A stretch of DNA of 64,000 nt from contig NC_066583.1 of NCBI RefSeq assembly GCF_024323335.1, forward strand, positions 416,962,031 through 417,026,030, written 5' to 3'. Position numbers and translations under genes: made by a program. Positions 47,351 to 60,200 of this stretch are shown piece after piece (the first letter of the stretch is position 1; each line of letters opens with the position of its first letter). This stretch comes from Lathyrus oleraceus. Its lineage: Eukaryota; Streptophyta; Magnoliopsida; Fabales; Fabaceae. The notes under the pieces were generated by a model that was given only the letters and a program-made list of their open reading frames with translations, ran no database searches and was not told the origin of the DNA.

Positions 47351-48281
47351 TGTAACACCCTTCTAAAATACCCCAATGTTTAATAATAAAATAACAACAA
47401 TTAAATCATACATATCAGAGTAATCATACATCTCAAGGGTGTCACATAACCACTTCTTCACAAAAGTCAACGTAAAATCAGTCATGCTCAATTTTATTCA
47501 ACATAAATCTTCTTTAACAATACGCAGCGGATAAAATATTTCAACATCTGTAATTCATCAAAATTAACATTTATTCAACAATTCAAACATCCCGTCCCGA
47601 TGTTACATCTATCAGAGCATGACCCTCTAACCACACTAGACTTCAAGCACTAGCTTCTATTCGACTCACTGCTCGTTACCTGAAAAATATAGCTGTAAGG
47701 GTGAGTTCCTCAATCGATATAACAAATATTATAATTTATCATGTTATGTTAAGTAATTCTACACGTTAATCACCCTAATTATATCATGCATTAGGCAACG
47801 GCACAGTCAACTCAATTATCATATTCAAACACAACGTAAAGGCAACTCAATAACAACATAAAATGCAACTCAATGAGACTCGACTCTTCATGCATGTGGT
47901 ACCATTTGGAGTAAAACTCCCAACTTAAAATCATTGCCAGTTTAGTGGGCATCAAGGCATAAGCCTTCAACTTTCAACTTAAAATTTTGCCAATCCAGGC
48001 CAACGTGGTGTGAGCAAAAGCCCCATATTTTTGCGAATCCAGGCCAACGTGGTGTGAGCAAAAGCCCCGACTTAATGCATATGAATGTATATGTCATGTA
48101 CGACTTGAAACCTCAACAACAATATAACAACGACAACATAACAGCTTTTTCAACAACAACAACTTAAAATCAACTTTGGCTCATCCGCCTACAATTCAGT
48201 ATTTTCAACGAAGCAACTTATATTCAACTTTGGCTCATCAGCCTACAACTCAGGATTTTCAACAAACAACTTGAATTCAGC
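47351..48281 (-). repeat. 3' LTR of element T, truncated
   Basis: Matches 52030-52960 over 931 bp; differences seen are one A/C near 47788 and one G/C near 48035. It starts abruptly at GCTGAATTC (element sense), where pol runs into it. Confidence 0.92.
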
Positions 48282-51200
48282 CTCTAATGACTGAATCGTC
48301 CTCTCAGTCTGACCATCAGTCTGCGGATGATATGCAGAACTCAATCTCAGCTTAGTTCCCAAAGCCTTCTGCAAGCCTTCCCAGAATTTCGATGTAAATC
48401 TAGGATCTCTGTCCGAAACAATACTCGACGGAATACCATGCAGACTTACAATCTTCTCAATATACAACTCAGCTAATCTCTCTAACGGATAATCCATTCT
48501 GATCGGAATAAAATGAGCCGACTTCGTCAATCTATCAACAATCACCCAAATGGCTTCAAAATTCTTAGTTGTCCTCGGTAAACCAGAAACAAAATCCATA
48601 CTGATACTATCCCATTTCCACTCTGGAATCGCCAACGGTTGCATTAGCCCAGACGGCTTCTGATGCTCAATCTTTGACTTCTGACACGTCAAACAAGAAT
48701 AAACGAAACTCGCGATATCTCTTTTCATTCCCGGCCACCAAAATAACTTCTTCAAATCATGATACATCTTCGTAGCTCCAGGATGAATACTCAACCCACT
48801 ACGATGTCCTTCTTCAAGAATACTCTTCTTAAGTTCGGTAACATCCGGAACACACACCCGACTACCAAATTTCAAAATACCAGTCTCATCAATTCTGAAT
48901 TCTCCACCTTGACCTTGACTCACTAGAGTCAACTTATCAACCAAAAGCACATCAGATTTCTGACCCTCTCTGATCTCATCCAGAATACCACTTGTTAATT
49001 TCAACATTCCCAATTTAACACTATTGTGAGTACTCTCACACACCAAACTCAAATCTCTAAACTGTTCAATTAAATCCAACTCCTTAACCATTAGCATAGA
49101 TATATGCAATGATTTCCGACTCAACGCATCAGCCACTACGTTTGCTTTACCCGGATGGTAATTCAAACCAAAGTCATAATCCTTCAGAAATTCTAACCAT
49201 CTCCTCTGTCTCATATTCAGCTCTTTCTGATCAAACAAATACTTTAAACTTTTATGGTCACTGAAAACTTCAAATCTTGACCCATACAAGTAATGTCTCC
49301 ATAACTTCAGAACAAACACCACAGCCGCCAACTCTAAATCGTGCGTCGGATAATTCCTCTCATGAATCCTCAGCTGTCTTGAAGCATAAGCTATAACCTG
49401 CTTATTCTGCATCAACACGCCACCCAAACCCAACAATGAAGCATCACAGTAAACTTCAAATGGTTCCGACGAACTCGGTAATGTCAGAATAGGAGCAGTA
49501 GTTAACCTTCTCCTTAACTCTTGGAAACCTTCTTCACATTTTGAGTCCCAAACAAATGCTTGCCCCTTTCTAGTCAACATCGTCAACGGTAACGCCAACT
49601 TAGAAAACCCTTCAATGAACTTCCTATAATAACCAGCCAAACCAAGAAAACTTCGAATCTCAGCAACAGACTTCGGAGCTTCCCACTTAGATACCGCCTC
49701 TATCTTGGAAGGATCAACAGCAACACCACCTCTTGAAATCACATGACCAAGAAAACTTACCTCTTCTAACCAAAATTCACACTTGGACAATTTAGCAAAT
49801 AATTTCTTTTCTCGTAGAACTTCCAAAACCACTCTCAAATGCTCAGCATGCTCTTCTTCCGATTTCGAATACACCAAAATATCATCAATAAATACCACAA
49901 CAAACTTGTCTAGGTATGGATGGAAAATCCTATTCATATACTCCATAAATACTCCAGGTGCATTAGTTACACCAAAAGGCATTACAGAATACTCATAATG
50001 TCCATACCTTGTCCTGAAAGCAGTCTTCTGAATATCTTCAGTTTTCACACGTATCTGATGGTACCCAGATCTCAAATCTATTTTGCTGAACACACTTGCA
50101 CCAACCAACTGATCCATCAAATCATCAATCCTCGGCAAAGGATACCGATTCTTGATCGTCACTTTATTCAGTTGCCTGTAGTCCACACACAACCTCATAG
50201 TACCTTCTTTCTTCTTAACCAATAGCACTGGTGCACCCCACGGTGACACACTCGGACGAATAAATTTCTTATCCAATAGATCTTCCAACTGACTCTTCAA
50301 TTCAGTTAGCTCAACAGCAGACATACGGTACGGAGCCATCGATATCGGCCTAGTACCAGGTACCAAGTCAATAGAGAACTCCACTTCACGCTCTGGCGGC
50401 AATTCATTCACCTCTTCAGGAAACACATCAGGAAAATCACGCACCACGGCTAGATCACAAATCACCATCTTATCCTTGGCCTCCAAAGTTGCTAACAACG
50501 TAAACAACTCTGCCCCATCAGCTACTTCTTCATTCACCTGCCTTGCTGATAGAAACAAACTCTTTCCTTCCTCACTCTCAGGAAATATCACAGTCTTATC
50601 AAAACAATTGATAGAAACTCGGTTAAACACCAACCAGTTCATACCCAGAATAACATCAATCTGCACTAGTGGAAGACACACTAGGTCCATCCCAAAGTCC
50701 CTACCAAAAATACTCAAAGGACAATTTAAACAAACCGAAGTAGTAGTCACTGAACCCTTCGCAGGAGTATCAATTACCATACTTCCAAACATCTCAGATA
50801 TCTCTAACTTAAGTTTCACAGCACAATCCAAAGATATAAAGGAATGAGTCGCACCTGTGTCAATAATAGCTACAAGAGGAAAGCCATTAATATAACACGT
50901 ACCTCGGATCAAACGATCATCTGCAGAAGTCTCAGAACCCGATAAAGCAAAGACCTTGCCTCCTGACTGATTCCCTTTCTTCGGCTTCCGACACTGACTT
51001 CCAATATGCCCTTCTTCGCCACAATTAAAACAAATCACTTCCTTGTGCTTGCAATCAGCTATTGCATGCCCAGTCTTACCACAGCGAAAACACCTCTTCA
51101 CTTCAGCAGTACATACATTACTCTGATGACCAGCCTGACCACATTTGAAGCAAACTATACCAGTAGGAGCACCTCCCCTACTAGTCCTCTGAGCCGGAGC

Positions 51201-51917
51201 AGCTACTTGTTTCCCTTTTCCAGCTGGAACATCATACGGCTTGCCACGGTTTTGATGTTGCTTGCCTCTGCGATCACTGACAATCTTGTAATGAGCATTA
51301 TTGTCCTCTTCAAATATCCTGCAGCTATCAACCAACTCAGTAAAAATGCGTATCTTCTGATACCCAACAGCCTTCTTAATTTCAGAGCGCAATCCATTTT
51401 CAAACTTGATGCACTTTGAAAATTCAGCACCAGCACCAGTGTAATGAGGATAAAATTTGGACAACTCCACAAATTTCGCAGCATAATCCGTGACAGACAT
51501 GTTTCCTTGCTTCAGCTCAAGGAATTCAATTTCCTTCTTACCACGGACATCTTCCGGATAATACTTTCTCAGGAATTCCCTACGGAATACATCCCAAGTA
51601 ATGACTTCACCTGCCACGGTCAACCTCTCGTGCGTCTCTAGCCACCAGTCATCAGCTTCGACTGCTAGCATGTGAGTACCATACCGAACCTTCTGAGCTG
51701 GAGTGCAATCCATAACACGGAAGATTCTCTCAATCTCTTTCAACCATCCCAAGGCTGCATCTGGATCATGCTTCCCTTTAAACACCGGCGGGTTCTCTCT
51801 CTGAAAAGTCGCCAAGCTACATGATCCAGCATCCCCACCAGCATTTGGCAAGTTCTGCACCGCTTGTGCCATTGCTTGCATTGCGGCAGCCATTGCAGCG
51901 TCATTCCTTCCAGCCAT
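48243..51917 (-). pseudogene. Element T gag-pol, truncated in integrase
   Basis: 1224 codons without a stop, from ATG at 51915-51917. Domains in order (approximate residues): retrotransposon gag 38-220; three CCHC zinc knuckles around 256-310 ([42 protein letters not shown]); aspartic protease with [10 protein letters not shown] at 352; RT with [10 protein letters not shown] and FIDDILVYS near 677; RNase H with [12 protein letters not shown]; integrase HHCC near 1040 (CLTCQKSK) and DDE with MDFVSG near 1107, VSDRDPRF and GQTERTIQ. Just after the catalytic Glu the frame enters LTR sequence and stops at 48243. The integrase C-terminus and chromodomain are lost, so the product is probably non-functional for integration. 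Upstream domains look intact. Confidence 0.95.
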
Positions 51918-52011
51918 TTCAACTTATCAATACAACACAACTTAACGTTAGATTGGTAACAATACACAATTGTTAGACAAAACGACACGACAACTGGCCG
52001 GACGGACCGAC

Positions 52012-52025
52012 CTGCTCTGATACCA
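52012..52025 (-). promoter_or_regulatory. Primer binding site of element T (initiator tRNA-Met)
   Basis: The minus strand reads TGGTATCAGAGCAG four bases after the LTR end, complementary to the 3' end of plant initiator tRNA-Met, the usual chromovirus primer. Confidence 0.92.
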
Positions 52026-52029
52026 CTAA

Positions 52030-53866
52030 TGTAACACCCTTCTAAAATACCCCAATGTTTAATAATAAAATAACAACAATTAAATCATACATATCAGAGT
52101 AATCATACATCTCAAGGGTGTCACATAACCACTTCTTCACAAAAGTCAACGTAAAATCAGTCATGCTCAATTTTATTCAACATAAATCTTCTTTAACAAT
52201 ACGCAGCGGATAAAATATTTCAACATCTGTAATTCATCAAAATTAACATTTATTCAACAATTCAAACATCCCGTCCCGATGTTACATCTATCAGAGCATG
52301 ACCCTCTAACCACACTAGACTTCAAGCACTAGCTTCTATTCGACTCACTGCTCGTTACCTGAAAAATATAGCTGTAAGGGTGAGTTCCTCAATCGATATA
52401 ACAAATATTATAATTTATCATGTTATGTTAAGTAATTCTACACGTTAATCACCCTAATTATATCCTGCATTAGGCAACGGCACAGTCAACTCAATTATCA
52501 TATTCAAACACAACGTAAAGGCAACTCAATAACAACATAAAATGCAACTCAATGAGACTCGACTCTTCATGCATGTGGTACCATTTGGAGTAAAACTCCC
52601 AACTTAAAATCATTGCCAGTTTAGTGGGCATCAAGGCATAAGCCTTCAACTTTCAACTTAAAATTTTGCCAATCCAGGCCAACGTGGTGTGAGCAAAAGC
52701 CCCATATTTTTGCCAATCCAGGCCAACGTGGTGTGAGCAAAAGCCCCGACTTAATGCATATGAATGTATATGTCATGTACGACTTGAAACCTCAACAACA
52801 ATATAACAACGACAACATAACAGCTTTTTCAACAACAACAACTTAAAATCAACTTTGGCTCATCCGCCTACAATTCAGTATTTTCAACGAAGCAACTTAT
52901 ATTCAACTTTGGCTCATCAGCCTACAACTCAGGATTTTCAACAAACAACTTGAATTCAGCTTTTCACCATATCTACATCAACTTTTCACACATAACCCAA
53001 TGATTTATTCATCGAAATTAACTACAATAGGCCAGCAACCAATTGCATTCACAACATAAAATCAACTATTTTTCCATACTGCAAAGACTCTGCTCAACTG
53101 GAGGGAGTCGGCGCAAAGCCTTATGCGTCGACGCATACAGTCGACGCTTAGCTCACTGGTCGGCGCAAAACTACCATGCGTCGACGCATGCAGTCAGCGC
53201 ATGCCTCACGGGTCAGCGCACGCCGACCCTATGGTCGACCGCTCGCGCGCAGACTCAGATTTTTCTGAGTTTTCCAGGGTTCCGTTAGCTTACGTTTCAC
53301 AGGTGTTCCGGCCGTTTCCTCAACTACAACCATCTCTAAACAGAACCATTCGTCCGGTAAATTGGTAGCGCCGATTCAAGTTTTTAATTGGGATTCGTAC
53401 CCTGGTCTAACATTTTCGACTCACACAACTATCAATTCAATTTACAGTTTTTAACACGGTTTATTCAACGTCAATTTCAGCATATACAGTTCCAATTAGG
53501 GTTAAAATCAACGGCTTCTCACTACCCATGACATGTTATTCTATAATACCCATTAAACGACGATAAACCCCCCTTACCTGAGATAATCCGGCAATTCTCG
53601 AAGCTTTAGCTTTTCCGTTCTTCAACCGTGCTTTTCGGCTCTTTGCCCTTTTTCCTCTTCTCTGCAGCTTCTCTGAGTTTCACGTGAAATTTCTTTGTTA
53701 AGAATGAAACCCTTTTCTTTATTCCCACATATATATATTTTCCAAATATTATTATTCCCAAAATATTAATAATAATAAAATCCAAAATTCCAATTATTTA
53801 ATTAAATTAATCATTTAATTATTAATTTAAATTAAATAAGTGTCTTATTTCTCTTGGGGTGTTACA
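52030..53866 (-). repeat. 5' LTR of element T, complete
   Basis: 1837 bp, + strand TGTAACACCC to GGGGTGTTACA, with inverted ends longer than the usual TG/CA. A CpG palindrome cluster lies in the U3-side half at 53095-53260. Frames on the + strand there are artefacts. Confidence 0.93.
53095..53260. repeat. CpG palindrome cluster in the T LTR
   Basis: TGCGTCGACGCA occurs twice and related GTCGACGCTT, GTCAGCGCA and GGTCGACC words several times. It lies at about the same distance from the LTR end as the ACGCGT cluster in S, but the sequence is different. Confidence 0.75.
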
Positions 53867-56800
53867 GAATCCACTCAGCTTCGTCCAACTTGACATCCAA
53901 CAAGACTCTCAGAGAAGGAATCTCCACTTCAACAGGTAGGACTGCTTCCATACCATACACAAGGGAGTAAGGGGTTGCCCCGGTCGACGTACGCACTGAA
54001 GTACGGTACCCATGCAAAGCGAAAGGCAGCATCTCATGCCAATCCTTGTACGTCACGACCATCTTCTGCACAATCTTCTTGATATTCTTGTTTGCCGCTT
54101 CCACAGCACCATTCATCTTTGGTCTGTAAGGAGAAGAATTGTGATGTTCAATCTTGAAATCTTTACAAAGCTCTTTCATCATCTTGTTATTGAAATTCGA
54201 ACCATTATCAGTAATGATTCTCTCAGGAACCCCATAACGACAAATGATTTCCTTTTTAATGAACCGGGCAACTACTTGCTTGGTGACGTTAGCATAGGAA
54301 GTTGCTTCCACCCACTTGGTGAAGTAATCGATCGCAACCGAGATGAAGCGATGTCCATTAGAAGCAGTAGGCTCAATCTTCCCAATCATATCAATGCCCC
54401 ACATCGCGAACGGCCAAGGCGAATTCATGACATTCAAAGGGCTTGGTGGTACATGCACCTTATCTGCATAGATCTGACATTTATGGCACTTCCGAGCGTA
54501 TTTGAAACAATCGGATTCCATAGTCATCCAGTAATAACCGGCTCTCAACAACTTCTTAGACATGGCATGACCACCAGCATGGGTACCAAAAGATCCTTCA
54601 TGCACTTCTTGCATCAACATGTCTGCTTCGTGTCTATCCACGCATCTGAGCAGAACCATGTCAAAGTTCCTCTTGTACAGCACATCATCCTGATTCAAAT
54701 AAAAGCTTCCAGCTAGCCTTCTCAGGGTTTTCTTGTTATTCTTCAACGCTCCTTCAGGATACTCCTGGCTCTTGAGGAAATTCTTGATATCATAGTACCA
54801 CGGCTTCTCATCAACAACAGACTCAGCTGCAAACACATATGCAGGCCTCTCGAGTCGATTCACCGCAACATGTGGCACATGATTCCACCAATGAACTTTG
54901 ATCATAGAAGACAAAGTTGCCAAGGCATCAGCCATCTGATTCTCATCTCGGGGGACATGATACAATTTCACCTTCTTGAAGAAAGTCAGGATCCTTCTGG
55001 TGTAATCTCTGTAAGGAATCAAATGCGGCTGATGAGTATTCCAATCTCCGTTGACCTGGTTAATCACTAGAGCGGAATCTCCATAAATGTCCAGAGTTTT
55101 GATCCTTAGATCGATGGCTTCTTCTATCCCCATGATACAAGCTTCATACTCAGCCTCATTGTTGGTTACATCAAAAGTCAGTCTGGCAGAAAAAGGTATA
55201 TGAGCACCTTTTGGATTAATGAGCACTGCCCCAACACCGTTGCCATTCATATTCACAGCCCCATCAAACATCAGCGTCCACTTGTCATCAGGATCCGGTC
55301 CTTCCTCGACAAGAGGCTCTTCACAGTCTTTCATCTTCAGATTCATGATGTCTTCATCAGGGAATTCAAACATCATCGGCCGATAATCATCGATTGGTTG
55401 CTCGGCAAGGTAGTATGACAGAATACTACCTTTGATGGCCTTCTGCGACGTGTACTGGATATCATATTCCGTCAAAATCATCTGCCAACGGGCAACACGT
55501 CCGGTGAGAGCCGGCTTCTCAAAGATGTATTTCACTGGATCCATCTTAGAAATCAATAAGGTAGTATGGTTCAACATATACTGTCTTAGTCGGCGAGCAG
55601 CCCAGGCCAAAGCACAGCAAGTTTTCTCGAGCTGCGAATATTTTATTTCACAGTCGGTAAACTTTTTGCTAAGGTAGTATATGGCATGCTCTTTTCGACC
55701 AGACTCGTCATGCTGTCCCAATACACACCCCATCGAGTTCTCAGTCACTGACAGGTACATTATCAGAGGCCTCACAGGAACTGGAGGTACAAGGATTGGA
55801 GGTTTCTGCAAATACTCTTTTATCTTGTCAAAAGCTTTCTGACAATCATCATTCCACCTGATTGCTTGATTCTTCCTTAGCAATTTGAATATCGGTTCAC
55901 ACGTGGCAGTTAGGTGAGATACAAACCGTGCAATGTAGTTCAATCTCCCTAAAAACCCACGAACCAGCTTTTCAGTTTTTTGCTCAGGCATTTCTTGTAT
56001 AGCTTTCACTTTCGCTGGATCAACCTCAATCCCTTTCTCACTGACAATGAAACCCAACAACTTACCGGATCTCACCCCAAACGTACACTTGTTTGGATTC
56101 AGCCTCAGTTTAAACTTTTTCAGCCTTTCAAACAACTTCTGCAAATTTACCAGGTGCTCCTCTTCTGTCTGCGACTTCGCAATCATATCATCCACGTACA
56201 CTTCAATCTCTTTGTGCATCATGTCATGAAAGAGAGTCGTCATAGCTCTCTGATAGGTAGCACCGGCATTCTTCAGCCCAAATGGCATCACCTTATAGCA
56301 GAACGTGCCCCAAGGTGTAATGAATGTCGTCTTCTCCACGTCTTCTGGCGCCATCTTAATCTGATTATAGCCAGAGAAACCGTCCATGAAAGAGAAAACC
56401 GAGGATTCAGCAGTATTATCAACCAATACATCAATGTGAGGTAATGGGAAGTCATCCTTTGGACTTGCTCTGTTTAAATCCCGGTAATCGACACACATCC
56501 TGACTTTGCCATCCTTCTTCGGCAGGGGAACGATGTTGGCCACCCACGGGGGATAGTTGGTCACTGCCAAAAAACCCGCATCCAACTGCTTCTGAACCTC
56601 TTCCTTGATTTTAACAGCCATATCAGGACTCGTTCTGCGAAGCTTCTGCTTGACTGAAGGACAATCTTCTCTGAGAGGTAGCCTATGCACCACAATATCT
56701 GTATCCAGCTCGGGCATATCTTGATACGACCAGGCGAATATCTCCACATATTCTCTCAGCATCTCAATCAGCCCTCTCTTGACATCTTCCTTCAAAGCAG

Positions 56801-57024
56801 CCCCGATCTTGATCTCTCTTCTGGCGTCCTCAGTACCCAGGTTAATAATCTCCAACTCCTCCTGATGAGGTTGGATGACCCTTTCCTCTTGCTTCAATAA
56901 TCTGACCAGTTCTTTGGGGAGTTCACAATCTTCCTCACTCTCCTCTTCAGCTTGGTAGATGGGATTATTGAAATCATACTGAGCCATAACAGAACTGTTT
57001 ATAGTGGAGTCCGTAAGATCAATT
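53867..57024 (-). pseudogene. Element E pol: RT, RNase H x2, integrase core
   Basis: Frame from the predicted acceptor (57024) with no stop until T interrupts it. The first in-frame ATG (MAQYDFNNP) is at 56987; positions are counted from it. RT: YRDLNRASPKDD near 165, FSFMDGFSGYNQ near 200, YVDDMIAKS near 264. The first RNase H has YLSVTENSMGCVLG in place of the usual catalytic Asp region. The second RNase H has FDGAVNMNGNGVGAV near 574, NNEAEYEACIMG and YGDSALV. Integrase: HHCC near 805 (CHKCQIYAD), WGIDMIG near 862, TDNGSNFNNK near 927, NGAVEAANK near 960. All key residues of RT, second RNase H and integrase are present. T's insertion is the only visible lesion in pol. Confidence 0.92.
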
Positions 57025-57268
57025 CTGCATGTTTAATGCTTTATTTTAGAAAAAAGAGTTCAAGAAAGTCACAAAAACAAAAACATTGCCATTTTTATTG
57101 TTTTTGAAAAAATGAAAATAAAACAGAAAGACAGGGATCACAAAGTTGTTTGCAAAACGTCCTTTATTAATGATATCATTGAAAAACATGTTGAGGCCCT
57201 ACAATGAACCACTACGCCTTGGGCAGAACATAGGGTTTTGTGCAAAATGAAAAACAAAAGAAAATTAC
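57025..57268 (-). other. Ogre-type pro-RT intron, element E (predicted)
   Basis: Donor GA|GTAATTTTC, acceptor CATGCAG|A, phase 2, 244 bp. Joining keeps the frame from VQVTLQT through to MAQYDF. Confidence 0.78.
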
Positions 57269-60200
57269 TCTGTTTGAAGAGTAACTTGGACCACTTCTTC
57301 AGCCGTCCAATTGTTGATCGACTCCCCAGGAGCACACGGGCGAACCCATTTGTCCACATCATAGTCACTGTCACAGTCTTCACTACCGGTTGCAAAGACG
57401 TCATCATGATTCATCAGCCCAGCGCTGGTGAAGGTACTCGGCCCTTTCTGATCTTGAACACCCTGCTCTGCCTGCAGAGGTTGATAACCAATACTGAACT
57501 TGTCTTCTTTGACGGGAAAATCAACCATCTTGCCCCAGCCTTCTGTCTTGCCTGAGTTGACAACCTCCCTAGCCTGCTTGTAGGATGCAATTGAGGCACT
57601 TGGCTTCTTCTGCTCAGCGAAAGCCACCTTCTCAATAGCAACGGTCTCAAATGCTTGGCACAGAGTTTCATGGATCTCGCCATCCACCTCCACATACTTG
57701 AAAGAGGATAAATGACTCACTAGAATGTCCTCCTCGCCGCACACAATTACAATCTGACCGTTCCAAACATACTTCAGCTTTTGAGGGAGAGTTGACGACA
57801 CTGCTCCAGCCCCATGTATCCAAGGACGCCCCAATAAGCAACTATATACTGGCTGGATGTCCATCACATAAAAGACAATATCAAATACCTCTGGGCCAAT
57901 CTTCACTGGCAAAGTGACTTCTCCAAAAACAGACCGTTTGGATCCATCAAATGCACGAACAATGAGATCACTGGGAGTGAGGACAACCCCTTCAACATCT
58001 ATCTTGATCAAGGTCTTCTTGGGAAACACATTCAAGGACGAGCCAGTATCCACCAACACATGTGACAACACTGCGCCTTTACACTCCATGGTGATATGCA
58101 GGGCTTTGTTATGATTACGACCTTCAGGCGTCAGATCCAAGTCTGTGAACCCCAAACCATGCCTGGTGCTCACATTAGCAATGACACCCTCCAACTGGTT
58201 GACAGAAATCTCCTGAGGCACATAAGCCAGATTCAACATCTTCAGTAAGGCATTACGATGTGCCTCAGAGCACAATAGCAATGAGAGTATAGAAATCTTG
58301 GACGGAGTTTGATTCAGCTGATCTACAATCTTGTAGTCACTCTTCTTAATAATCTTCATAAACTCCTCCACATCTTTCTCAAATGAGCCCTCAGGCGCCT
58401 CCTTCTGCACAGGTTCTTCCTCAACCACAGCTTGTTTACCCTTCGCTTTGGCAAGAGCCTCAGCATTGTTGTCTCTCAACGGCTGTGGTGCAAACAGGCG
58501 ACTACTCCTGGTAAACCCTCCAGGTCCCCCTACATTATCCACCACTGGACCAACAGTCACTGAAGCTCTACTCGGCAAACCAATAGTCACTGGAGCTTGA
58601 TTAACTGGCCTGATCTGACTTTCTTCCCTTTTGTTACTACGATAAGCATTATCATACTTCCACCGCACAAACCTACTATTCTCAACAACCCTTCTACCAG
58701 AAACAACAATAGTAGTGGGAGCACTGACAGTTACTGGAGCAGAAATGGTAACAGGAGTACCAACAGTTACTGGAGCATTAACAGTTCTCTGGCCATGTCC
58801 AGAACCTTCAGACGGTTTGAAATAAATGGTGACAGTTGAGACCATCCCACGTTCTTTCACAGCCCTAGAAAACTGCAAACAACCCTCGTCAATCAAACCC
58901 TGGATACCAATCTTCAACTGCATACACCCATTCTCTGAATCTTCACAGTCTGAACAACCCTTCTCACAGCCCCGGAACACTCCCTCATTCAACAGACGCT
59001 CTTTCACAACAAACAGCGACGTCTGAATGTCATCAACACCAACTACCAACTCCAAGGCCTCTCCATCTTCCACATCATTCACCCTGGGCCCACCATGCTG
59101 AGGCATAGGGTTGTTCACAACATTCGGAACAGGAGCAAAATTGATTGTTTTGGCGTCAATCAAGTCCTGGACCTTATGATGAAAAGCCCGACAGTTTTCA
59201 ATATGGTGCCCCGGTGCACCGGAATGGAAGTCACAGCGAACGTTGGCATCATATCCAGCTGGTATCTTCGTCAACGGAGCCATTATACGCAATTCAACAA
59301 ACCCCAATCTGAGCAATTCGGGCAGCAACTCAGCATATGTCATAGGTAACGGGTCGAAACGACGATCCGGCATTCTCTGTCTCGGCTAAAACGGACGTTG
59401 TTGTTGTTGTTGTTGTTGTTGTGGCGGTGGTCCTCTTTGTTGTTGCTGTTGTCGTGGTTGAGGTGCTGGAATAGTTACAGCAGCAATCTGGCGATACTGG
59501 CCTCTGTTCATATTTCTTCTACTGTGTACGGCATTAGTTTCCCCCTCTCTTCTTCGGGGTGCCTCAGCAAATGGCTTCTTTGAAGACGAAGAACCAGCAT
59601 CCTGAATCTTTCCAGCTTTAATAAGGCTCTCTGTCCTCTCCCCACAAATCACCACATCAGAGAAACTACCGAACGGGCAGCTTCCCATTCGGTCCATAAA
59701 CACTCCTTGTAAGGTCCCGATGAACATATCGGTCAACTCCCTCTCCAGCATAGGAGGTTGCACCCTTGCAGCTAATTCCCGCCATCTCTGGGCGTACTCT
59801 TTGAAACTCTCGCCTGACTTTTGACACAAGCTCTGTAACTGAGTTCGGCTCGGCGCCATATCCATATTATGCTTGTATTGCCTCAAGAAGGCTTCACCCA
59901 GATCCCTCCAACTTCTGATGGACTCTCTTTTCAGCTCCATGTACCAGTCCAAGGAAGCTCCAGACAAGCTATCCTGGAAAAAGTACATCCACATCTTCTC
60001 ATCGTCCGTGTAAGCAGAGATTTTTCTGTAGTAGGCCTGCACATGGGTGCGAGGACAAGAAGTACCATTGTATTTGTCAAAGGAGGGCGCTTTGAACTTG
60101 TAGGGAATTCTCAGTCCATCAACCAGACCCATTTTCGTCACATCAAACCCCAGATAGTTCTGACACTCCATGGCTCTGATCTTCTCAGCTAGGGCATCAA

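Larger units (their letters stand above)
47351..53866 (-). mobile_element. Element T: young Tekay/Del-like chromovirus with internal deletion
   Basis: 6516 bp flanked by GAATC on both sides (47346-47350 and 53867-53871). On the minus strand: full 5' LTR (52030-53866), PBS for initiator tRNA-Met, one gag-pol frame, and a 3' LTR lacking its first roughly 906 bases. The 931 bp shared by both LTRs show two differences by eye and no indels. The end of pol, the chromodomain, the PPT and the U3 of the 3' LTR are missing. Confidence 0.95.

Noticed and set aside
54012..54716. A 234-codon plus-strand frame
   Set aside because: Antisense shadow of E integrase; D shows the same effect at 33232-33813.
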